A DNA stretch of 64,000 nucleotides. It comes from an uncultured Alphaproteobacteria bacterium (GTDB lineage: Bacteria > Pseudomonadota > Alphaproteobacteria > Geminicoccales > Geminicoccaceae). The position numbers and the translations under genes are program-made. The notes beneath the pieces were generated by a model that saw only the letters and a program-made list of their open reading frames with translations, did not search any database and had not been told where the DNA came from. This document shows positions 8,861-18,653 of this stretch, piece after piece. Location of the stretch: positions 62,001 to 126,000 of the forward strand of contig CALBAK010000002.1 of NCBI GenBank assembly GCA_937926445.1. Reading direction: 5' to 3'. Every line of letters starts with the position of its first letter. Positions within the stretch are counted from its first letter, which is position 1.

Positions 8861-8940
8861 CTCGGTGTCCCGGTGCGACGGTGGACACCCTTCCGCGGGG
8901 TGCGGCGAGCGGCTAGCACGGACCTTGCGAGGTTGCGACC

Positions 8941-9627
8941 ATGACCGCGTTCGACCGCTCCTTCATCGCTTCGACCGTGGCCCGCATGCTCTGGGAGGTC
9001 GACGCCGTCGCCTTCCGGCCCGATCCACCCTTCAAATTCACTTCGGGCTGGGCGAGCCCGGTCTACATCGACGTCCGCAAGCTGATCTCCTACCCGCGTC
9101 TGCGCCGCACCCTGCTCGACCTCGCGGAAAAGACGATCCTGCACGCGATCGGCCACGAGCGGCTCGACGCGGTGGCGGGCGGCGAGACCGCCGGCATCCC
9201 CTACGCCGCCTGGCTCGCCGAGCGGCTCATGCTGCCGATGCAATACATCCGCAAGCAGCCGAAAGGCTTCGGCCGCAACGCCCGGATCGAGGGGGCGGTC
9301 AAGGAGGGCTGGCGGACCCTCCTGGTCGAAGACCTCGCCACCGACGGCCGCAGCAAGGTGGGGTTCGTGGGCGCGCTCCGAGATGCCGGCCAGACCTGCG
9401 AGCACGCCTTCGTGGTCTTCTATTACGACGTCTTTCCGCACGCCCGGGCGACGATCGAGAAGCTCGGCGTCACGCTCCACCATCTCTGCACCTGGCGGGA
9501 CGTGTTGGCGGTGGCCCGCAGCGAAGGGCGCTTCGCACCGGCGGTGCTCGGCGAGGTCGAGGCGTTCCTCTCCGACCCCGTGGGCTGGTCGGCACGCCAC
9601 GGCGGCCTCGACCACGTCCCGGACTGA
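8941..9627 (+). CDS. pyrE: Orotate phosphoribosyltransferase
   Basis: Catalyses orotate + PRPP to OMP in pyrimidine biosynthesis, cytoplasmic. The 228-residue protein has the orotate-binding FKFTSGWASPVYID segment (31-44), the catalytic Lys region RKQPKGFG (104-111) and the PRPP-binding loop VEDLATDGRSK (119-129). The acidic pair within this loop is Glu120-Asp121. The ATG is preceded by a GAGG at suitable spacing. It is divergent from sbtA across an 80-base shared promoter region and convergent with the ABC transporter ATPase gene. Slightly longer than typical bacterial PyrE, with a C-terminal extension of about 20 residues. Confidence 0.93.
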   Translation: MTAFDRSFIASTVARMLWEVDAVAFRPDPPFKFTSGWASPVYIDVRKLISYPRLRRTLLDLAEKTILHAIGHERLDAVAGGETAGIPYAAWLAERLMLPMQYIRKQPKGFGRNARIEGAVKEGWRTLLVEDLATDGRSKVGFVGALRDAGQTCEHAFVVFYYDVFPHARATIEKLGVTLHHLCTWRDVLAVARSEGRFAPAVLGEVEAFLSDPVGWSARHGGLDHVPD

Positions 9628-9631
9628 TGCC

Positions 9632-9649
9632 CCGCCTCTTTCGAGGCGG
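9632..9649. terminator. Possible bidirectional hairpin between pyrE and the ABC ATPase gene
   Basis: A 7-bp perfect stem (CCGCCTC / GAGGCGG) with a TTTC loop lies just after the pyrE stop and before the convergent ATPase stop. There is no clear T-run, so intrinsic terminator activity is uncertain. Confidence 0.4.
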
Positions 9650-9663
9650 TTCGATATGCCGCC

Positions 9664-11538
9664 CTAAGCGGCGTCGCGCACCACGAGATGGCCAGGGCCG
9701 ACCTCCTCGTAAACGGCGTGCGGCGGCTCGAAGCCCCAGGGTCGCAAGGGCGAGGGGATCTCCTCGGTGGCCAGGCGCAGCTCGCCGCGCCGTCGGCGCG
9801 GATCGGCCACCGGCACGGCCGCCAGCAGCTTCTTCGTGTAAGGATGCCGCGGATCCTCGAAAATGGCGGCACGCGGGCCGATCTCGACGATCCGGCCGAG
9901 ATACATGACCGCCACCCGGTGCGCGATCCGCTCGACCACCGCCAGATCGTGGCTCACGAAAAGATAGGAGAGCCCGAGCTCCTCCTGCAGGTCGATCAAA
10001 AGGTTGACGATCTGCGCCTGGATCGAGACGTCGAGTGCGGAGAGCGGCTCGTCGGCGACGATGAGGTCGGGCTCGAGGGCGAGCGCCCGGGCGATGCAGA
10101 GCCGCTGGCGCTGGCCGCCCGAAAATTCGTGCGGGTAGCGTGGCAGATGCTCGGGGCCGAGGCCGGTGCGGCGCAACAGGGCCACGACCCGATCGCGCAG
10201 CGCAGCACCGCGGGCGAGACCGTGAATGCGCAAAGGCTCGCCCACGAGCTCGACCGCAGGCAGGCGCGGGTTCAAGGAGGCGTAAGGGTCCTGGAAGATC
10301 ATCTGCATGCGCCGGCGCACGGGCGCGAGTGCGGCGCGCGGCAGGCTCGTGATGTCCCGCCCGGCGAACACCACCCGGCCTCGGGTCGGCTCCTGCAGGC
10401 GCAGGATGGTCCGCGCTGTGGTCGACTTGCCGCAGCCCGATTCGCCCACGAGCGCTAGGGTCTCGCCGCGGTCGAGGCTGAAGCTCACCCCCTCGACGGC
10501 GTGAACGGCCGCCCTCGGCCGGCCGAGGAAGCCGCCGCCCACGGCGAAGCGGGTGGTGAGCCCCTCGACCTCGAGGAGCGGACCGTCGGGCCGCAGGCCG
10601 CCCTCGCGCCGGGCTCCGTCCACCCGACCGGCCGAACCGGCCGAGGGCGGGCCGGTGCGAGCCGCCGGCTCCACCTCGACCGCCTCGACCCGCGGAAAGC
10701 GCTCGGGCCGGTCCTTGCCACGCATGCTGCCGAGCCGCGGCACGGCCGCGAGCAGCGCCCGCGTGTACGGGTGCTCCGGTGCTTCGAAGATCCGCTCGAC
10801 CGGCCCCTCCTCGACCTTGCGCCCGCGCCACATGACGACGACGCGGTCGGCCATCTCCGCCACCACCCCCATGTCGTGGGTGATGAAGAGCACCGCCATG
10901 CCGATCTCGCGCTGCAGGAGCTTGATGAGATCGAGGATCTGCGCCTGGATCGTGACGTCGAGCGCGGTCGTGGGTTCGTCGGCGATCAAGAGCGCCGGCC
11001 GACAAGCGAGCGCCATGGCGATCATCGCCCGCTGGCGCATGCCTCCCGAGAGCTGGTGCGGGTAGGAATCGAGCCGGCGCGCCGCCTCCGGGATCCGCAC
11101 CCGCTCGAGCGCCTCAAGGGCGAGGGCGCGCGCCTCCCGCCGGCTCTTCCTCTGGTGCAGCTCGATCGCCTCGGCGATCTGGTCGCCCACGGTGAGAACC
11201 GGGTTCAAAGAGGTCATCGGCTCCTGGAAGATCATCGAGATCTCGTTGCCGCGGATATCCCGCAGCACGGGCGCCGACGTTCGCACGAGATCGAGGCTCG
11301 AGCCGTCCTTGCGGCGAAACCGAACCGCACCTTGGACGATTCGCCCGCCGCCGAGCTCGACGAGCCGCATCACCGAGAGCGCGCTCACCGACTTGCCCGA
11401 GCCCGATTCGCCGACGATCGCGAGCGTCTCGCCCCGGTCGATGTGCCAGGAGACACCGTCCACCGCCCGGACGACCCCGTCGAGCGTGCGGAACTCGACC
11501 ACGAGCCCTTCGACCTCGAGGAGACGTTCGGGGGCCAT
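9664..11538 (-). CDS. Fused double ATPase of a peptide/nickel-type ABC importer (DppD-DppF-like)
   Basis: A single 624-residue polypeptide containing two complete ABC ATPase domains. The first has Walker A GESGSGKS (43-50) and signature LSGGMRQR (163-170); the second has Walker A GESGCGKS (365-372), an FSGGQRQR signature and a DEPLSALD Walker B region. Each domain is followed by the oligopeptide-transporter C-terminal element ([12 protein letters not shown] and [12 protein letters not shown]), which places it in the Opp/Dpp/Nik family rather than other importers. Similar tandem proteins are known (GsiA, YejF). It powers uptake through the two permeases encoded just upstream. No substrate-binding protein is encoded beside it, so the substrate is unknown. 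Confidence 0.92.
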   Translation of the reverse strand: MAPERLLEVEGLVVEFRTLDGVVRAVDGVSWHIDRGETLAIVGESGSGKSVSALSVMRLVELGGGRIVQGAVRFRRKDGSSLDLVRTSAPVLRDIRGNEISMIFQEPMTSLNPVLTVGDQIAEAIELHQRKSRREARALALEALERVRIPEAARRLDSYPHQLSGGMRQRAMIAMALACRPALLIADEPTTALDVTIQAQILDLIKLLQREIGMAVLFITHDMGVVAEMADRVVVMWRGRKVEEGPVERIFEAPEHPYTRALLAAVPRLGSMRGKDRPERFPRVEAVEVEPAARTGPPSAGSAGRVDGARREGGLRPDGPLLEVEGLTTRFAVGGGFLGRPRAAVHAVEGVSFSLDRGETLALVGESGCGKSTTARTILRLQEPTRGRVVFAGRDITSLPRAALAPVRRRMQMIFQDPYASLNPRLPAVELVGEPLRIHGLARGAALRDRVVALLRRTGLGPEHLPRYPHEFSGGQRQRLCIARALALEPDLIVADEPLSALDVSIQAQIVNLLIDLQEELGLSYLFVSHDLAVVERIAHRVAVMYLGRIVEIGPRAAIFEDPRHPYTKKLLAAVPVADPRRRRGELRLATEEIPSPLRPWGFEPPHAVYEEVGPGHLVVRDAA

Positions 11539-11545
11539 CCTCGCT

Positions 11546-12430
11546 TCAGAGACTTCGGGCGGAGCGCCGCAGACGCGGATCGAGCGTCTCGCGCAACCCG
11601 TCGCCCAAGAGGTTCACGGCGAGCACCACGAGCGAGAGGAAAAGGCCCGGAAACACGAGGAGCCACCAGCCCACGAGCACGTAGGTTCGGCCCTCGGCCA
11701 TCATGTTGCCCCAGGAGGGGATGTCGGGCGGCGTGCCGGCGCCGAGGAAAGAGAGGATCGCCTCGATGATGATCGCCGAAGCGCAGACATAGGTCGCCTG
11801 GACGATCAAGGGGGCGAGCGTGTTCGGCATGATGTGGACCGCGAGGATCCGCGGCAATCGGGCGCCGAGCGAGACCGCGGCGTCGACGAAGAGCTGTTCC
11901 CGCAAGGTGAGCACGACGCTGCGCACGAGCCGGACCACGCGCGGGATCTCGGGGATCGTGATGGCGACGATCACGGTGCGGATCGAGGAGCGGGAGAGCG
12001 AGATCATGGCGATCGCCAAGAGGATCGCCGGGATCGCCATGAGGCCGTCCATGATGCGCATGACGACGGCATCGAGGCGCCTCAGAAAGCCGCTGACGAG
12101 ACCGATAGCGAGGCCGAGAACGGTGCTCGCGAGCGCCACCGCGAAGCCCACGAAGAGCGAGACGCGAGCTCCGTGGAGCACCCGCGAAAAGACGTCGCGC
12201 CCGAGATGGTCGGTGCCGAACCAGTTGGCGGCCGAAGGGGGCCGAAGCCGCATGCGCGGATTGATGCGCGCCGGGTCTTCGGGCGAAAGCCAGGGCGCGA
12301 AGACCGCGATCGCCACCATGAGGAACAGGATGGCGAGACCCGCCACGACGGTCGGGTAACGGCGAGCAAAGAACCACGCGCCCGCCCGGGCGGGCCGCGC
12401 TTCGCTTTCGAGAGGAGTCGCCGCGGCCAT
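11546..12430 (-). CDS. ABC importer permease, DppC/OppC type
   Basis: Inner-membrane permease of 294 residues with an N-terminal helix, a periplasmic segment containing [13 protein letters not shown] (hallmark of DppC/OppC proteins), and five further helices. The cytoplasmic coupling region, [16 protein letters not shown], matches the EAA loop that contacts the ATPase. It starts 3 bases after the stop of the upstream DppB-like gene and ends 7 bases before the fused ATPase, so the three form one operon. The pair of permeases makes the translocation channel. Confidence 0.92.
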   Translation of the reverse strand: MAAATPLESEARPARAGAWFFARRYPTVVAGLAILFLMVAIAVFAPWLSPEDPARINPRMRLRPPSAANWFGTDHLGRDVFSRVLHGARVSLFVGFAVALASTVLGLAIGLVSGFLRRLDAVVMRIMDGLMAIPAILLAIAMISLSRSSIRTVIVAITIPEIPRVVRLVRSVVLTLREQLFVDAAVSLGARLPRILAVHIMPNTLAPLIVQATYVCASAIIIEAILSFLGAGTPPDIPSWGNMMAEGRTYVLVGWWLLVFPGLFLSLVVLAVNLLGDGLRETLDPRLRRSARSL

Positions 12431-12433
12431 CGC

Positions 12434-13375
12434 TCAGTAACGGATCCGCGGGTCGAGGAAGGTGTAAACGATGTCGATCACGAGATTGATCAGCACGTAG
12501 ACACCGCTGAAGATCAGGATCACACCCTGGATGATCGGATAGTCGCGGCGCAGGATCGCATCGACCGTGAGCCGGCCGAGGCCCGGAATCGCGAACACCG
12601 ATTCAGTGACCACCACCCCGCCGATCAGGAGCGCCACGCCGATGCCGATCGTGGTCACGATCGGCACCGAGGCGGGCTTGAGCGCATGGCGCAGGAGGAT
12701 CGGCGCGATAGCCAGGCCCTTGGCATGGGCGGTGCGGATATAGTCCTGGTGGATGACCTCGAGCATCGAGGCGCGGGTGATCCGGGCGATCAACGCGATG
12801 TAGGTCACGCCGAGAGCGAGCGTCGGCATGGCGAGGCTCTTGAAGAAGCCGACCGGATCCTCCCGTAAGGAGACGTAGCCCATCACCGGCAACCATTTGA
12901 GATTGACGGCGAAGAGGAGGATCAAGACGTAGGCGAAAACGAAGACCGGCACCGAGAAGCCGAGCACCGCGAAGCTCATGACCAGCCGGTCGATCCACGA
13001 GCCGGCGCGCCAGGCGGCGAGAATGCCCATCGGCACGGCGACCAGCACCGAGAAGAGCATGGTGGTGGTGGCGAGTGCGAGGGTGGGCTCCATGCGCTGG
13101 GCGATCAGCTCGGCCACCGGCCGGTCGGAGAAGATCGAGCGGCCGAGATCCCCCGAGAGGATGTGGCCGAGCCAGACCAGGAACTGCTCGACGAGGGGTC
13201 GGTCGAGGCCGAGCTTGGCGCGGATCCGGGCGATGTCCTCCTGGGTCGCGATGTCACCGGCGATGATCGCAGCGGGATCGCCCGGAGCGAGGTGCAGCAT
13301 GCCGAAGACGAAGAGTGCCACGACCGCCATGACGATCGCCGTGGAGGCGAGGCGGCGCAGGATCAGGCCCGCCAT
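12434..13375 (-). CDS. ABC importer permease, DppB/OppB type
   Basis: First gene of the importer operon: 313 residues, six predicted membrane helices. The N-terminal helix is followed by the typical LAPGDPA segment and the GLDRPLVEQFLVWLG stretch of DppB/OppB proteins. The EAA-type loop reads RTAHAKGLAIAPILLRHALK. Partner of the DppC-like permease directly downstream. A gene for the periplasmic binding protein would be expected next to this operon but the 173 bases upstream (to parC) hold no gene, so it is either encoded elsewhere or shared with another system. Confidence 0.92.
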   Translation of the reverse strand: MAGLILRRLASTAIVMAVVALFVFGMLHLAPGDPAAIIAGDIATQEDIARIRAKLGLDRPLVEQFLVWLGHILSGDLGRSIFSDRPVAELIAQRMEPTLALATTTMLFSVLVAVPMGILAAWRAGSWIDRLVMSFAVLGFSVPVFVFAYVLILLFAVNLKWLPVMGYVSLREDPVGFFKSLAMPTLALGVTYIALIARITRASMLEVIHQDYIRTAHAKGLAIAPILLRHALKPASVPIVTTIGIGVALLIGGVVVTESVFAIPGLGRLTVDAILRRDYPIIQGVILIFSGVYVLINLVIDIVYTFLDPRIRY

Positions 13376-13548
13376 CGGCCGCGACCTCCGACCCGAAACG
13401 CCCGCCCCCGGCCCGGCGCGGCTCGCCGCATACCTTTCCTCCCCTTCCTCCCCTGCCCTCGCCGCGTCCGACTATGGCGGCAGCCCGGCTACCGGTCGAG
13501 GGGCGAACCCCGCGCCCCGCCGAGCGCCGGTTCCACGCGATGTCGGGA

Positions 13549-15783
13549 TCAGAGACCGAAGCGGTGGTCCTTGGGAAAACCGCGCGGCGCCATTCGCCCG
13601 GCCCCGCCGCGCCGGCCGCGATAGGCCTCCCACTCCTTGAAGGTGCGGATCTGCTCGCCCGACCGCCAGGCGAGGCCCCGCTCGGCCGTGGTCGTCAGAA
13701 GATCGGCGAGCTCGGCCCCTTTGAGACGAATGAGTGTCACGCCCTTGCCGCGGGCCTGCTCGGGCAGTTCCTCGAGTGGGAAGAGCAGGATCTTGTGGTT
13801 GGTGCCGCTCACCGCTACGAGCTCGCCCTCGACCGGTGCCGCGACCGCGAGCGTGTCACCCTCGCCGAGATTGACGACTTGGCGACCGGTCCGCGTCTGG
13901 GCGACGATCTGCGCTTCCGGTGCGACGAAGCCCAGGCCCTTGCGGGTCGCGAGCACGAGCTTGCCGTCCGGGCGGTGGACGCGGGCCGTCACGATGTCCA
14001 CGCCTTTGGCGAGGTCGAGGAAGAGCGAGAGCGGCTCGCCGCTGCCGCGACCGCCCGGCAGCTTCTCGACCGGCACGCTGTAGGCCTTGCCGTCGGCGGT
14101 GAGGATCAGGAGCCGGTCGGTGTTCAGCCCTTCGAGGACGAAGCGGCCCGTATCCCCCTCCTTCCAGCGGACCTCGGCACTCGGCTCGAGCCGGCCCTTG
14201 AGCGCGCGCACCCAGCCCTTCTCGGAGACCAGCACCGTCACGGGCGTGCGCTCGACCGGCACCTCCAGGATCTCGGGGGCGAGCTCGACCGGGCGCTCGA
14301 TCCGGGTCCGCCGCGCCCCGAGCGGGCCCGAGCCGAAGCGCTTTTTCGCTTCCAGCATCTGAGCGCGCAGCGCGCCACGACGGGCGCCCTCGTCGGTCAA
14401 CAGATGCTCGAGTTCGGCCCGCTCGCGGCGCAGATCGGCCGCCTCTCTGCGCAGCCCCTCCTCCTCGAGCCGCCGCAAGTTGCGCAGACGCAGGTTCAAG
14501 ATCGCCTCGGCCTGCCGTTCGGAGAGCTCGAAAGCGGCCATCAGCATGGGCTTGGGCTCGTCCTCCTCGCGGATGATCCGGATCACCCGGTCGAGATCGA
14601 GGAAGACCTTGAGATAGCCGTCCAGGAGCTCGAGCCGGTCGGCGATCTGGGCGAGGCGGAAGCGGCTGCGGCGCTCGAGCACCTCCATCCGGTGCGCGAG
14701 ATAGCCGAGGAGCAGCTCGGCGAGGCTCATGACCCGCGGCACGCCCCGGGCATCGAGCACGTTCATGTTGACCGAAAGGCGCACCTCGAGGTCGCTCACC
14801 TTGAAGAGCTGCTCCATGAGCGCCTCGGGCGGCACCGAGCGGCTCTTGGGCACTAGCACGAGGCGCACGACGTCGGTCGATTCGTCGCGCAGATCGGCCA
14901 AAAGCGGCAGGCGCTTGGCGGCGAGGAGCTCGGCCAGCCGCTCGACCAGCCGGCTCTTCTGCACCTGCCAGGGGATCTCGCGGACCACGATCCGGTACTG
15001 GCCGTAAGGCAGATCCTCGCGCTCCCAGCGAGCGCGCAGGCGCAAGGAGCCGCGGCCCGTACGATAGGCCTCGATCAGGCTCTCGCGCGGCTCGACCAGA
15101 ACGCCGCCGGTCGGCAGATCGGGGCCCTGGACGAAGCGGAGGAGCTCCTCGGCCGAGGGTGGCGGCGCGTCGGCCGGGCGGCCCAGCATCCAAGCGAGCG
15201 CATCGAGGAGCTCGCCCGCATTGTGCGGCGGGATCGACGTCGCCATGCCCACGGCGATGCCGGTCGCACCGTTGGCCAGGAGATTCGGGAAGGCCGCCGG
15301 CAGGACCACCGGCTCCCGCTCGCTGCCGTCGTAGGTGGGCCGGAAATCGACCGTCTCCTGATCGATGCCGTCGAGCAGCGCCATGGCGACGGGGGTGAGC
15401 CGCGCCTCGGTGTAGCGCATCGCGGCGGCGGCATCGCCGTCCACATTGCCGAAATTGCCCTGGCCCTCGATCAGCGGGTAGCGCTGGGCGAAGTCCTGGG
15501 CGAGCCGGACCAGGGCCTCGTAGACCGCGGCGTCGCCGTGCGGGTGGAACTTGCCGATCACGTCGCCTACCACGCGCGCGCACTTCTTGAAGCCCGAGGC
15601 GGGGTCGAGGCGGAGCTGGAGCATCGCCCACAGCAGACGGCGCTGGACCGGCTTGAGGCCGTCCCGCAGATCGGGCAGCGAGCGGGCGGTGATCGTCGAG
15701 AGCGCATAGGCGAGATAGCGCTCGCCGAGCGCCCGGCCGAACTCGATCGGCTCGATCCGCGAGGCGGGCTCGGCGCGGCTCAT
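13549..15783 (-). CDS. parC: DNA topoisomerase IV subunit A
   Basis: 744-residue type IIA topoisomerase subunit that cuts and religates DNA to unlink daughter chromosomes; works with ParE (not in the window). The N-terminal breakage domain has [10 protein letters not shown], the quinolone-resistance-determining region [11 protein letters not shown] (80-90), and the active-site Tyr124 in AMRYTEARL. The C-terminal half shows the degenerate beta-pinwheel repeats of ParC and no GyrA box, favouring ParC over GyrA; the shorter length also fits. The ATG overlaps the recO stop by four bases, as in many Alphaproteobacteria where recO and parC are adjacent. Confidence 0.93.
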   Translation of the reverse strand: MSRAEPASRIEPIEFGRALGERYLAYALSTITARSLPDLRDGLKPVQRRLLWAMLQLRLDPASGFKKCARVVGDVIGKFHPHGDAAVYEALVRLAQDFAQRYPLIEGQGNFGNVDGDAAAAMRYTEARLTPVAMALLDGIDQETVDFRPTYDGSEREPVVLPAAFPNLLANGATGIAVGMATSIPPHNAGELLDALAWMLGRPADAPPPSAEELLRFVQGPDLPTGGVLVEPRESLIEAYRTGRGSLRLRARWEREDLPYGQYRIVVREIPWQVQKSRLVERLAELLAAKRLPLLADLRDESTDVVRLVLVPKSRSVPPEALMEQLFKVSDLEVRLSVNMNVLDARGVPRVMSLAELLLGYLAHRMEVLERRSRFRLAQIADRLELLDGYLKVFLDLDRVIRIIREEDEPKPMLMAAFELSERQAEAILNLRLRNLRRLEEEGLRREAADLRRERAELEHLLTDEGARRGALRAQMLEAKKRFGSGPLGARRTRIERPVELAPEILEVPVERTPVTVLVSEKGWVRALKGRLEPSAEVRWKEGDTGRFVLEGLNTDRLLILTADGKAYSVPVEKLPGGRGSGEPLSLFLDLAKGVDIVTARVHRPDGKLVLATRKGLGFVAPEAQIVAQTRTGRQVVNLGEGDTLAVAAPVEGELVAVSGTNHKILLFPLEELPEQARGKGVTLIRLKGAELADLLTTTAERGLAWRSGEQIRTFKEWEAYRGRRGGAGRMAPRGFPKDHRFGL

Positions 15784-16517
15784 GCGGGCTCCTCGGAAGG
15801 GTTCAGGGCGAGCAGCGCGACGAGCCGCTCGCGGGCCGCCGGCATCGGCCGATCGACCGGCGCCAGGATATGCCGGGCGATGAAATGGCCGGCAAGCCGC
15901 AACCCCTGGGCGATCTGCGCCGGATCGGCCGTCCCGCCGCCGGCGAGGAAAGCAGGCAGGGGCAGGAGCCGGTCCACCCAGGGGCCGGCTGCCGTGGCGC
16001 TCACCGCCCGGCCGGTCCGCGGCGAGACGTAGGCGAGACCCTCGCGCATACCGGTGAGCGCACAGCGGTCGAGCTCGAGGGCAAAGCCGAGCTCGGCCAA
16101 AAGGAGGAGCTCGAAGCGGACATAGGCCTCGGGCCAGGCCTGATCGGCGGCGAGCCGGCCGAGCAGCGTCAAGAGGGCCGCGTAGAGCTTCGGGTGCGGC
16201 TCGCGCTCGGGCAGGCTCGCCTCGAGCAGGGCCGTGACGGCCGCCACGGCCTGCAGCCGACGCGGATCGTCGACGAGCGTGGCGGCGTAGAGCCGGCGCG
16301 GCTCGACCGCGAAATGGCCGAGCTGACTCTCGAGCCGGGCCCGCCAGAGGAGGTCGAGCCGGTTGCCGGGCTGGAGGAGCGGGGCCTTCTTCCGGCTCCT
16401 GCCGGCGATCACGAGGCCGGCGTGGCGGCCGTGCTCAAAGGTGAGCGCGGTGATCTTGAGATCGCGCTCGCCGAGCGGCCGGACCTCCAACACCACCCCC
16501 TCGTCACGCCACTCCAA
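15780..16517 (-). CDS. recO: DNA repair protein RecO
   Basis: Recombination mediator that anneals single-stranded DNA and helps RecR load RecA during RecF-pathway repair. The start is set at the TTG at 16517, giving [17 protein letters not shown], the canonical RecO beginning, with purine-rich GAGGGAGCGGAGG upstream; longer in-frame starts would run back through the opposite-strand gene. The N-terminal OB-fold is followed by a helical domain; the segment [25 protein letters not shown] matches in position the zinc-finger region of other RecO proteins but lacks the full Cys set. 245 residues. Overlaps parC. Confidence 0.88.
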   Translation of the reverse strand: MEWRDEGVVLEVRPLGERDLKITALTFEHGRHAGLVIAGRSRKKAPLLQPGNRLDLLWRARLESQLGHFAVEPRRLYAATLVDDPRRLQAVAAVTALLEASLPEREPHPKLYAALLTLLGRLAADQAWPEAYVRFELLLLAELGFALELDRCALTGMREGLAYVSPRTGRAVSATAAGPWVDRLLPLPAFLAGGGTADPAQIAQGLRLAGHFIARHILAPVDRPMPAARERLVALLALNPSEEPA

Positions 16518-16653
16518 GACCGCCTCCGCTCCCTCGCCCGCGAACTGGAGCCGTGCCGGGCGCGCGTTCGAGCTGCAGTGTACTCGAGCGCTCGCTAATG
16601 TCCCGCCCGGCGGCCGAACCGCGGTCGCCCGCGGCCGAAACCCGAAGGAGCCC

Positions 16654-16962
16654 ATGATGTACGATCCCGCGCTCTTGCAGAAGCTGCCCGAGCTCGGCGC
16701 GAGCGCGCCGTCCGCCTGGCAGGCCTTCCTCGCCTTCAACGAGGCGGCCTTCGCCGAGGGCGCCCTCTCGCGCAAGCAGAAGGAGCTGATTGCGCTCGCC
16801 GTGGCTCTCACCACCCAGTGCCCCTATTGTCTCGAGGTCCATCGCAAGGCCGCGGTCGAGGCGGGGGCGAGCGAGGCAGAGATCGCGGAGACGGTGTTCG
16901 TGGCGGCGGCGATCCGGGCGGGTGGTGCGGTCGCGCACGGACCGCATCTGTTGCCGCGCTGA
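16654..16962 (+). CDS. Carboxymuconolactone decarboxylase / AhpD-like protein
   Basis: Small 102-residue protein of the CMD/AhpD family. The signature is CPYCLEVH: Cys56, Cys59 and His63, which in AhpD-like proteins form a redox-active disulfide and proton relay. The surrounding helix ALSRKQKELIALAVAL and the trailing GASEAEIAETVFVAAAIRAGG are typical. The first of two adjacent ATGs is used; AAGGAG lies 5 bases upstream. Single-domain members of this group may act as alkylhydroperoxidase-like reductases, and the exact reaction is not assignable. It lies on the plus strand between era and recO, both on the minus strand. Confidence 0.88.
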   Translation: MMYDPALLQKLPELGASAPSAWQAFLAFNEAAFAEGALSRKQKELIALAVALTTQCPYCLEVHRKAAVEAGASEAEIAETVFVAAAIRAGGAVAHGPHLLPR

Positions 16963-16974
16963 GCCGGCTCAGCG
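16957..16974. repeat. 18-bp perfect palindrome spanning two convergent stop codons
   Basis: CGCTGAGCC followed by its exact reverse complement GGCTCAGCG. The left arm contains the TGA of the CMD-like gene and the right arm the TGA (on the minus strand) of era. It could form a stem on both transcripts, possibly a compact bidirectional terminator, although no T-run follows. Confidence 0.6.
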
Positions 16975-17880
16975 GCGCTTGAGCTCAAGGCCCATCTCGC
17001 GCCAGCGCTCGGCGTCCTCGCGCCAGTCCTCGCGGACCTTGACGAACAGGAAGAGGTGCACGCGCTGGCCGAGTTGGGCCTCGAGATCCTTGCGAGCGGC
17101 CTCGCCGATCGCCTTCAGCCGGGACCCGCCCTTGCCGATAACGATCGCCTTCTGGCCCGGTTTCTCGACATAGATGGTCTGGTCGATGCGGACCTCCTCG
17201 CCGTCCGGGCTCTCGACCCACTGGTCGGTTTCGACCGTCGTGGCGTAGGGCACTTCCTGCTGCAACTGCAGGAAGATCTTCTCGCGCGTGATCTCGGCCG
17301 CCATGGCCCGATTCGAGAGATCGGAAAGCTGGTCCTCGGGGTAGAGCCAGGGGCCCTCCGGGGCCCGCGCGGCCAGGCAATCGAGCAACTCCTCCACCCC
17401 CTCGCCCGTCTCGGCCGAGACGTAGAAAGTCTCCTCGAAGGGGCGGAGCGCGTTGGCCGCGGCGGTGAGCGGCAGAAGCGAGGGCGGTTTGACGAGGTCG
17501 ATCTTGTTGATCGCGAGCAGAACCGGCACCCGCACCTGGGCGAGGCCTTCGATCACTGCCCGCGAACGCCCGTCGAGGCCGCGCTTGGCGTCCAGGACCA
17601 GGATCGCGAGATCGGCATCCGCGGCGGCTTTCCAGGCGGCCTCGACCATCGCCCGCTCGAGCTTGCCGGCAGCGGCGAAGATACCCGGGGTGTCGACGAA
17701 GCAGAGCTGCGCCGGTCCGCGGATGGTGATGCCGACGATCCGCCTTCGGGTGGTCTGGGCTTTGGGCGTGACGATCGACACCTTGGCACCGACGAGTCGG
17801 TTGAGGAGGCTCGATTTGCCGACATTGGGCGCGCCCAGGATGGCGACGAAGGCGGCACGGCTGCTCTCGGGCGTGCTCAC
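16969..17880 (-). CDS. era: GTPase Era
   Basis: Essential GTPase that binds the 3' end of 16S rRNA during 30S maturation. The G1 motif is GAPNVGKS (16-23), G3 is DTPGI, G4 is NKID, and the C-terminal third is a KH RNA-binding domain containing the GKGGSRLKAIG loop. 303 residues, the usual Era length. The start is the GTG at 17880, which overlaps the rnc stop (GTGA), the common rnc-era coupling. A longer upstream reading lies wholly within rnc and is not used. Confidence 0.95.
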   Translation of the reverse strand: MSTPESSRAAFVAILGAPNVGKSSLLNRLVGAKVSIVTPKAQTTRRRIVGITIRGPAQLCFVDTPGIFAAAGKLERAMVEAAWKAAADADLAILVLDAKRGLDGRSRAVIEGLAQVRVPVLLAINKIDLVKPPSLLPLTAAANALRPFEETFYVSAETGEGVEELLDCLAARAPEGPWLYPEDQLSDLSNRAMAAEITREKIFLQLQQEVPYATTVETDQWVESPDGEEVRIDQTIYVEKPGQKAIVIGKGGSRLKAIGEAARKDLEAQLGQRVHLFLFVKVREDWREDAERWREMGLELKRR

Positions 17881-18653
17881 GGCTCTCCCCCCTGGAGCCG
17901 GGCGAGGAGCCGGGCCGCCGCCTCCTCCTCGGCGAGCCGCTTCGAGCCCCCCTGCCCGATCGCCTCGCCCACGCCTTCGACCGTCACCTTGACCGTGAAG
18001 CGCGGCGCGTGATCGGGCCCCTCGCGGGCGATCGGCTCGTACACCGGCAGCGGCCGCCCCTCGGCCGCGAGCCGCTCCTGCAAGAGCTGCTTGGGGTGCC
18101 GCGCCGGCGCACCACCCGCGGCGAGGCGCTCGGCCCACAGCCGCTCGATCACCGCGCGCGCCGCCTCGAGCCCGCCGTCGAGATGGACCGCCCCGATCAC
18201 CGCCTCGAGCGCGTCGCCGACCAGCGAGGGATGGCGCCGGTCGGCGGCCTTGCGGCCGACCCGACCACCGATCTCCAGCGCCGCGTCGACCCCGGCATCG
18301 AGACCGATCGCGGCGACCGTGTCGCCTTTGACCAGCGCCACGAGGCGGTGAGTGAGCTCGCCCTCGCTCGCCTCGGGGAAGCGCTCGAGGAGGAGTTCGG
18401 CCACGACGAGGGCCAGCACCCGATCGCCCAGGAACTCGAGCCGCTCGTTCGAGCGCCGCTCCGACGGCCGCGGCCGGGCCCGGCCGCGGGCGCCGGCTGC
18501 GGCACTCTCGTGGGTGAGAGCCTGATCCAGGAGGCGGGGGTCGCGGAAGCGGTAGCCGAGGCGGCGCTCGAGCGCGGCGCGAGCGGTGGCACGGCCGGCG
18601 CGGCTCAGCGGATCCGGCTCAACAGCCGCTCGTAGCGAATGCTCCACGGCCAT
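17877..18653 (-). CDS. rnc: Ribonuclease III
   Basis: Double-strand-specific endoribonuclease that processes rRNA precursors. The RNase III signature NERLEFLGDRVLALV contains the conserved acidic catalytic residues, a second acidic cluster is in GDALEAVIGAVHLDGG, and the C-terminal region with a GQGGSKRLAEEEAA motif is the dsRNA-binding domain. The start is uncertain: the ATG at 18653 with GGGAG upstream is preferred, overlapping lepB by about 50 bases; a TTG at 18668 or a CTG at the lepB stop are alternatives. Its 3' end overlaps era. Confidence 0.92.
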   Translation of the reverse strand: MAVEHSLRAAVEPDPLSRAGRATARAALERRLGYRFRDPRLLDQALTHESAAAGARGRARPRPSERRSNERLEFLGDRVLALVVAELLLERFPEASEGELTHRLVALVKGDTVAAIGLDAGVDAALEIGGRVGRKAADRRHPSLVGDALEAVIGAVHLDGGLEAARAVIERLWAERLAAGGAPARHPKQLLQERLAAEGRPLPVYEPIAREGPDHAPRFTVKVTVEGVGEAIGQGGSKRLAEEEAAARLLARLQGGEP

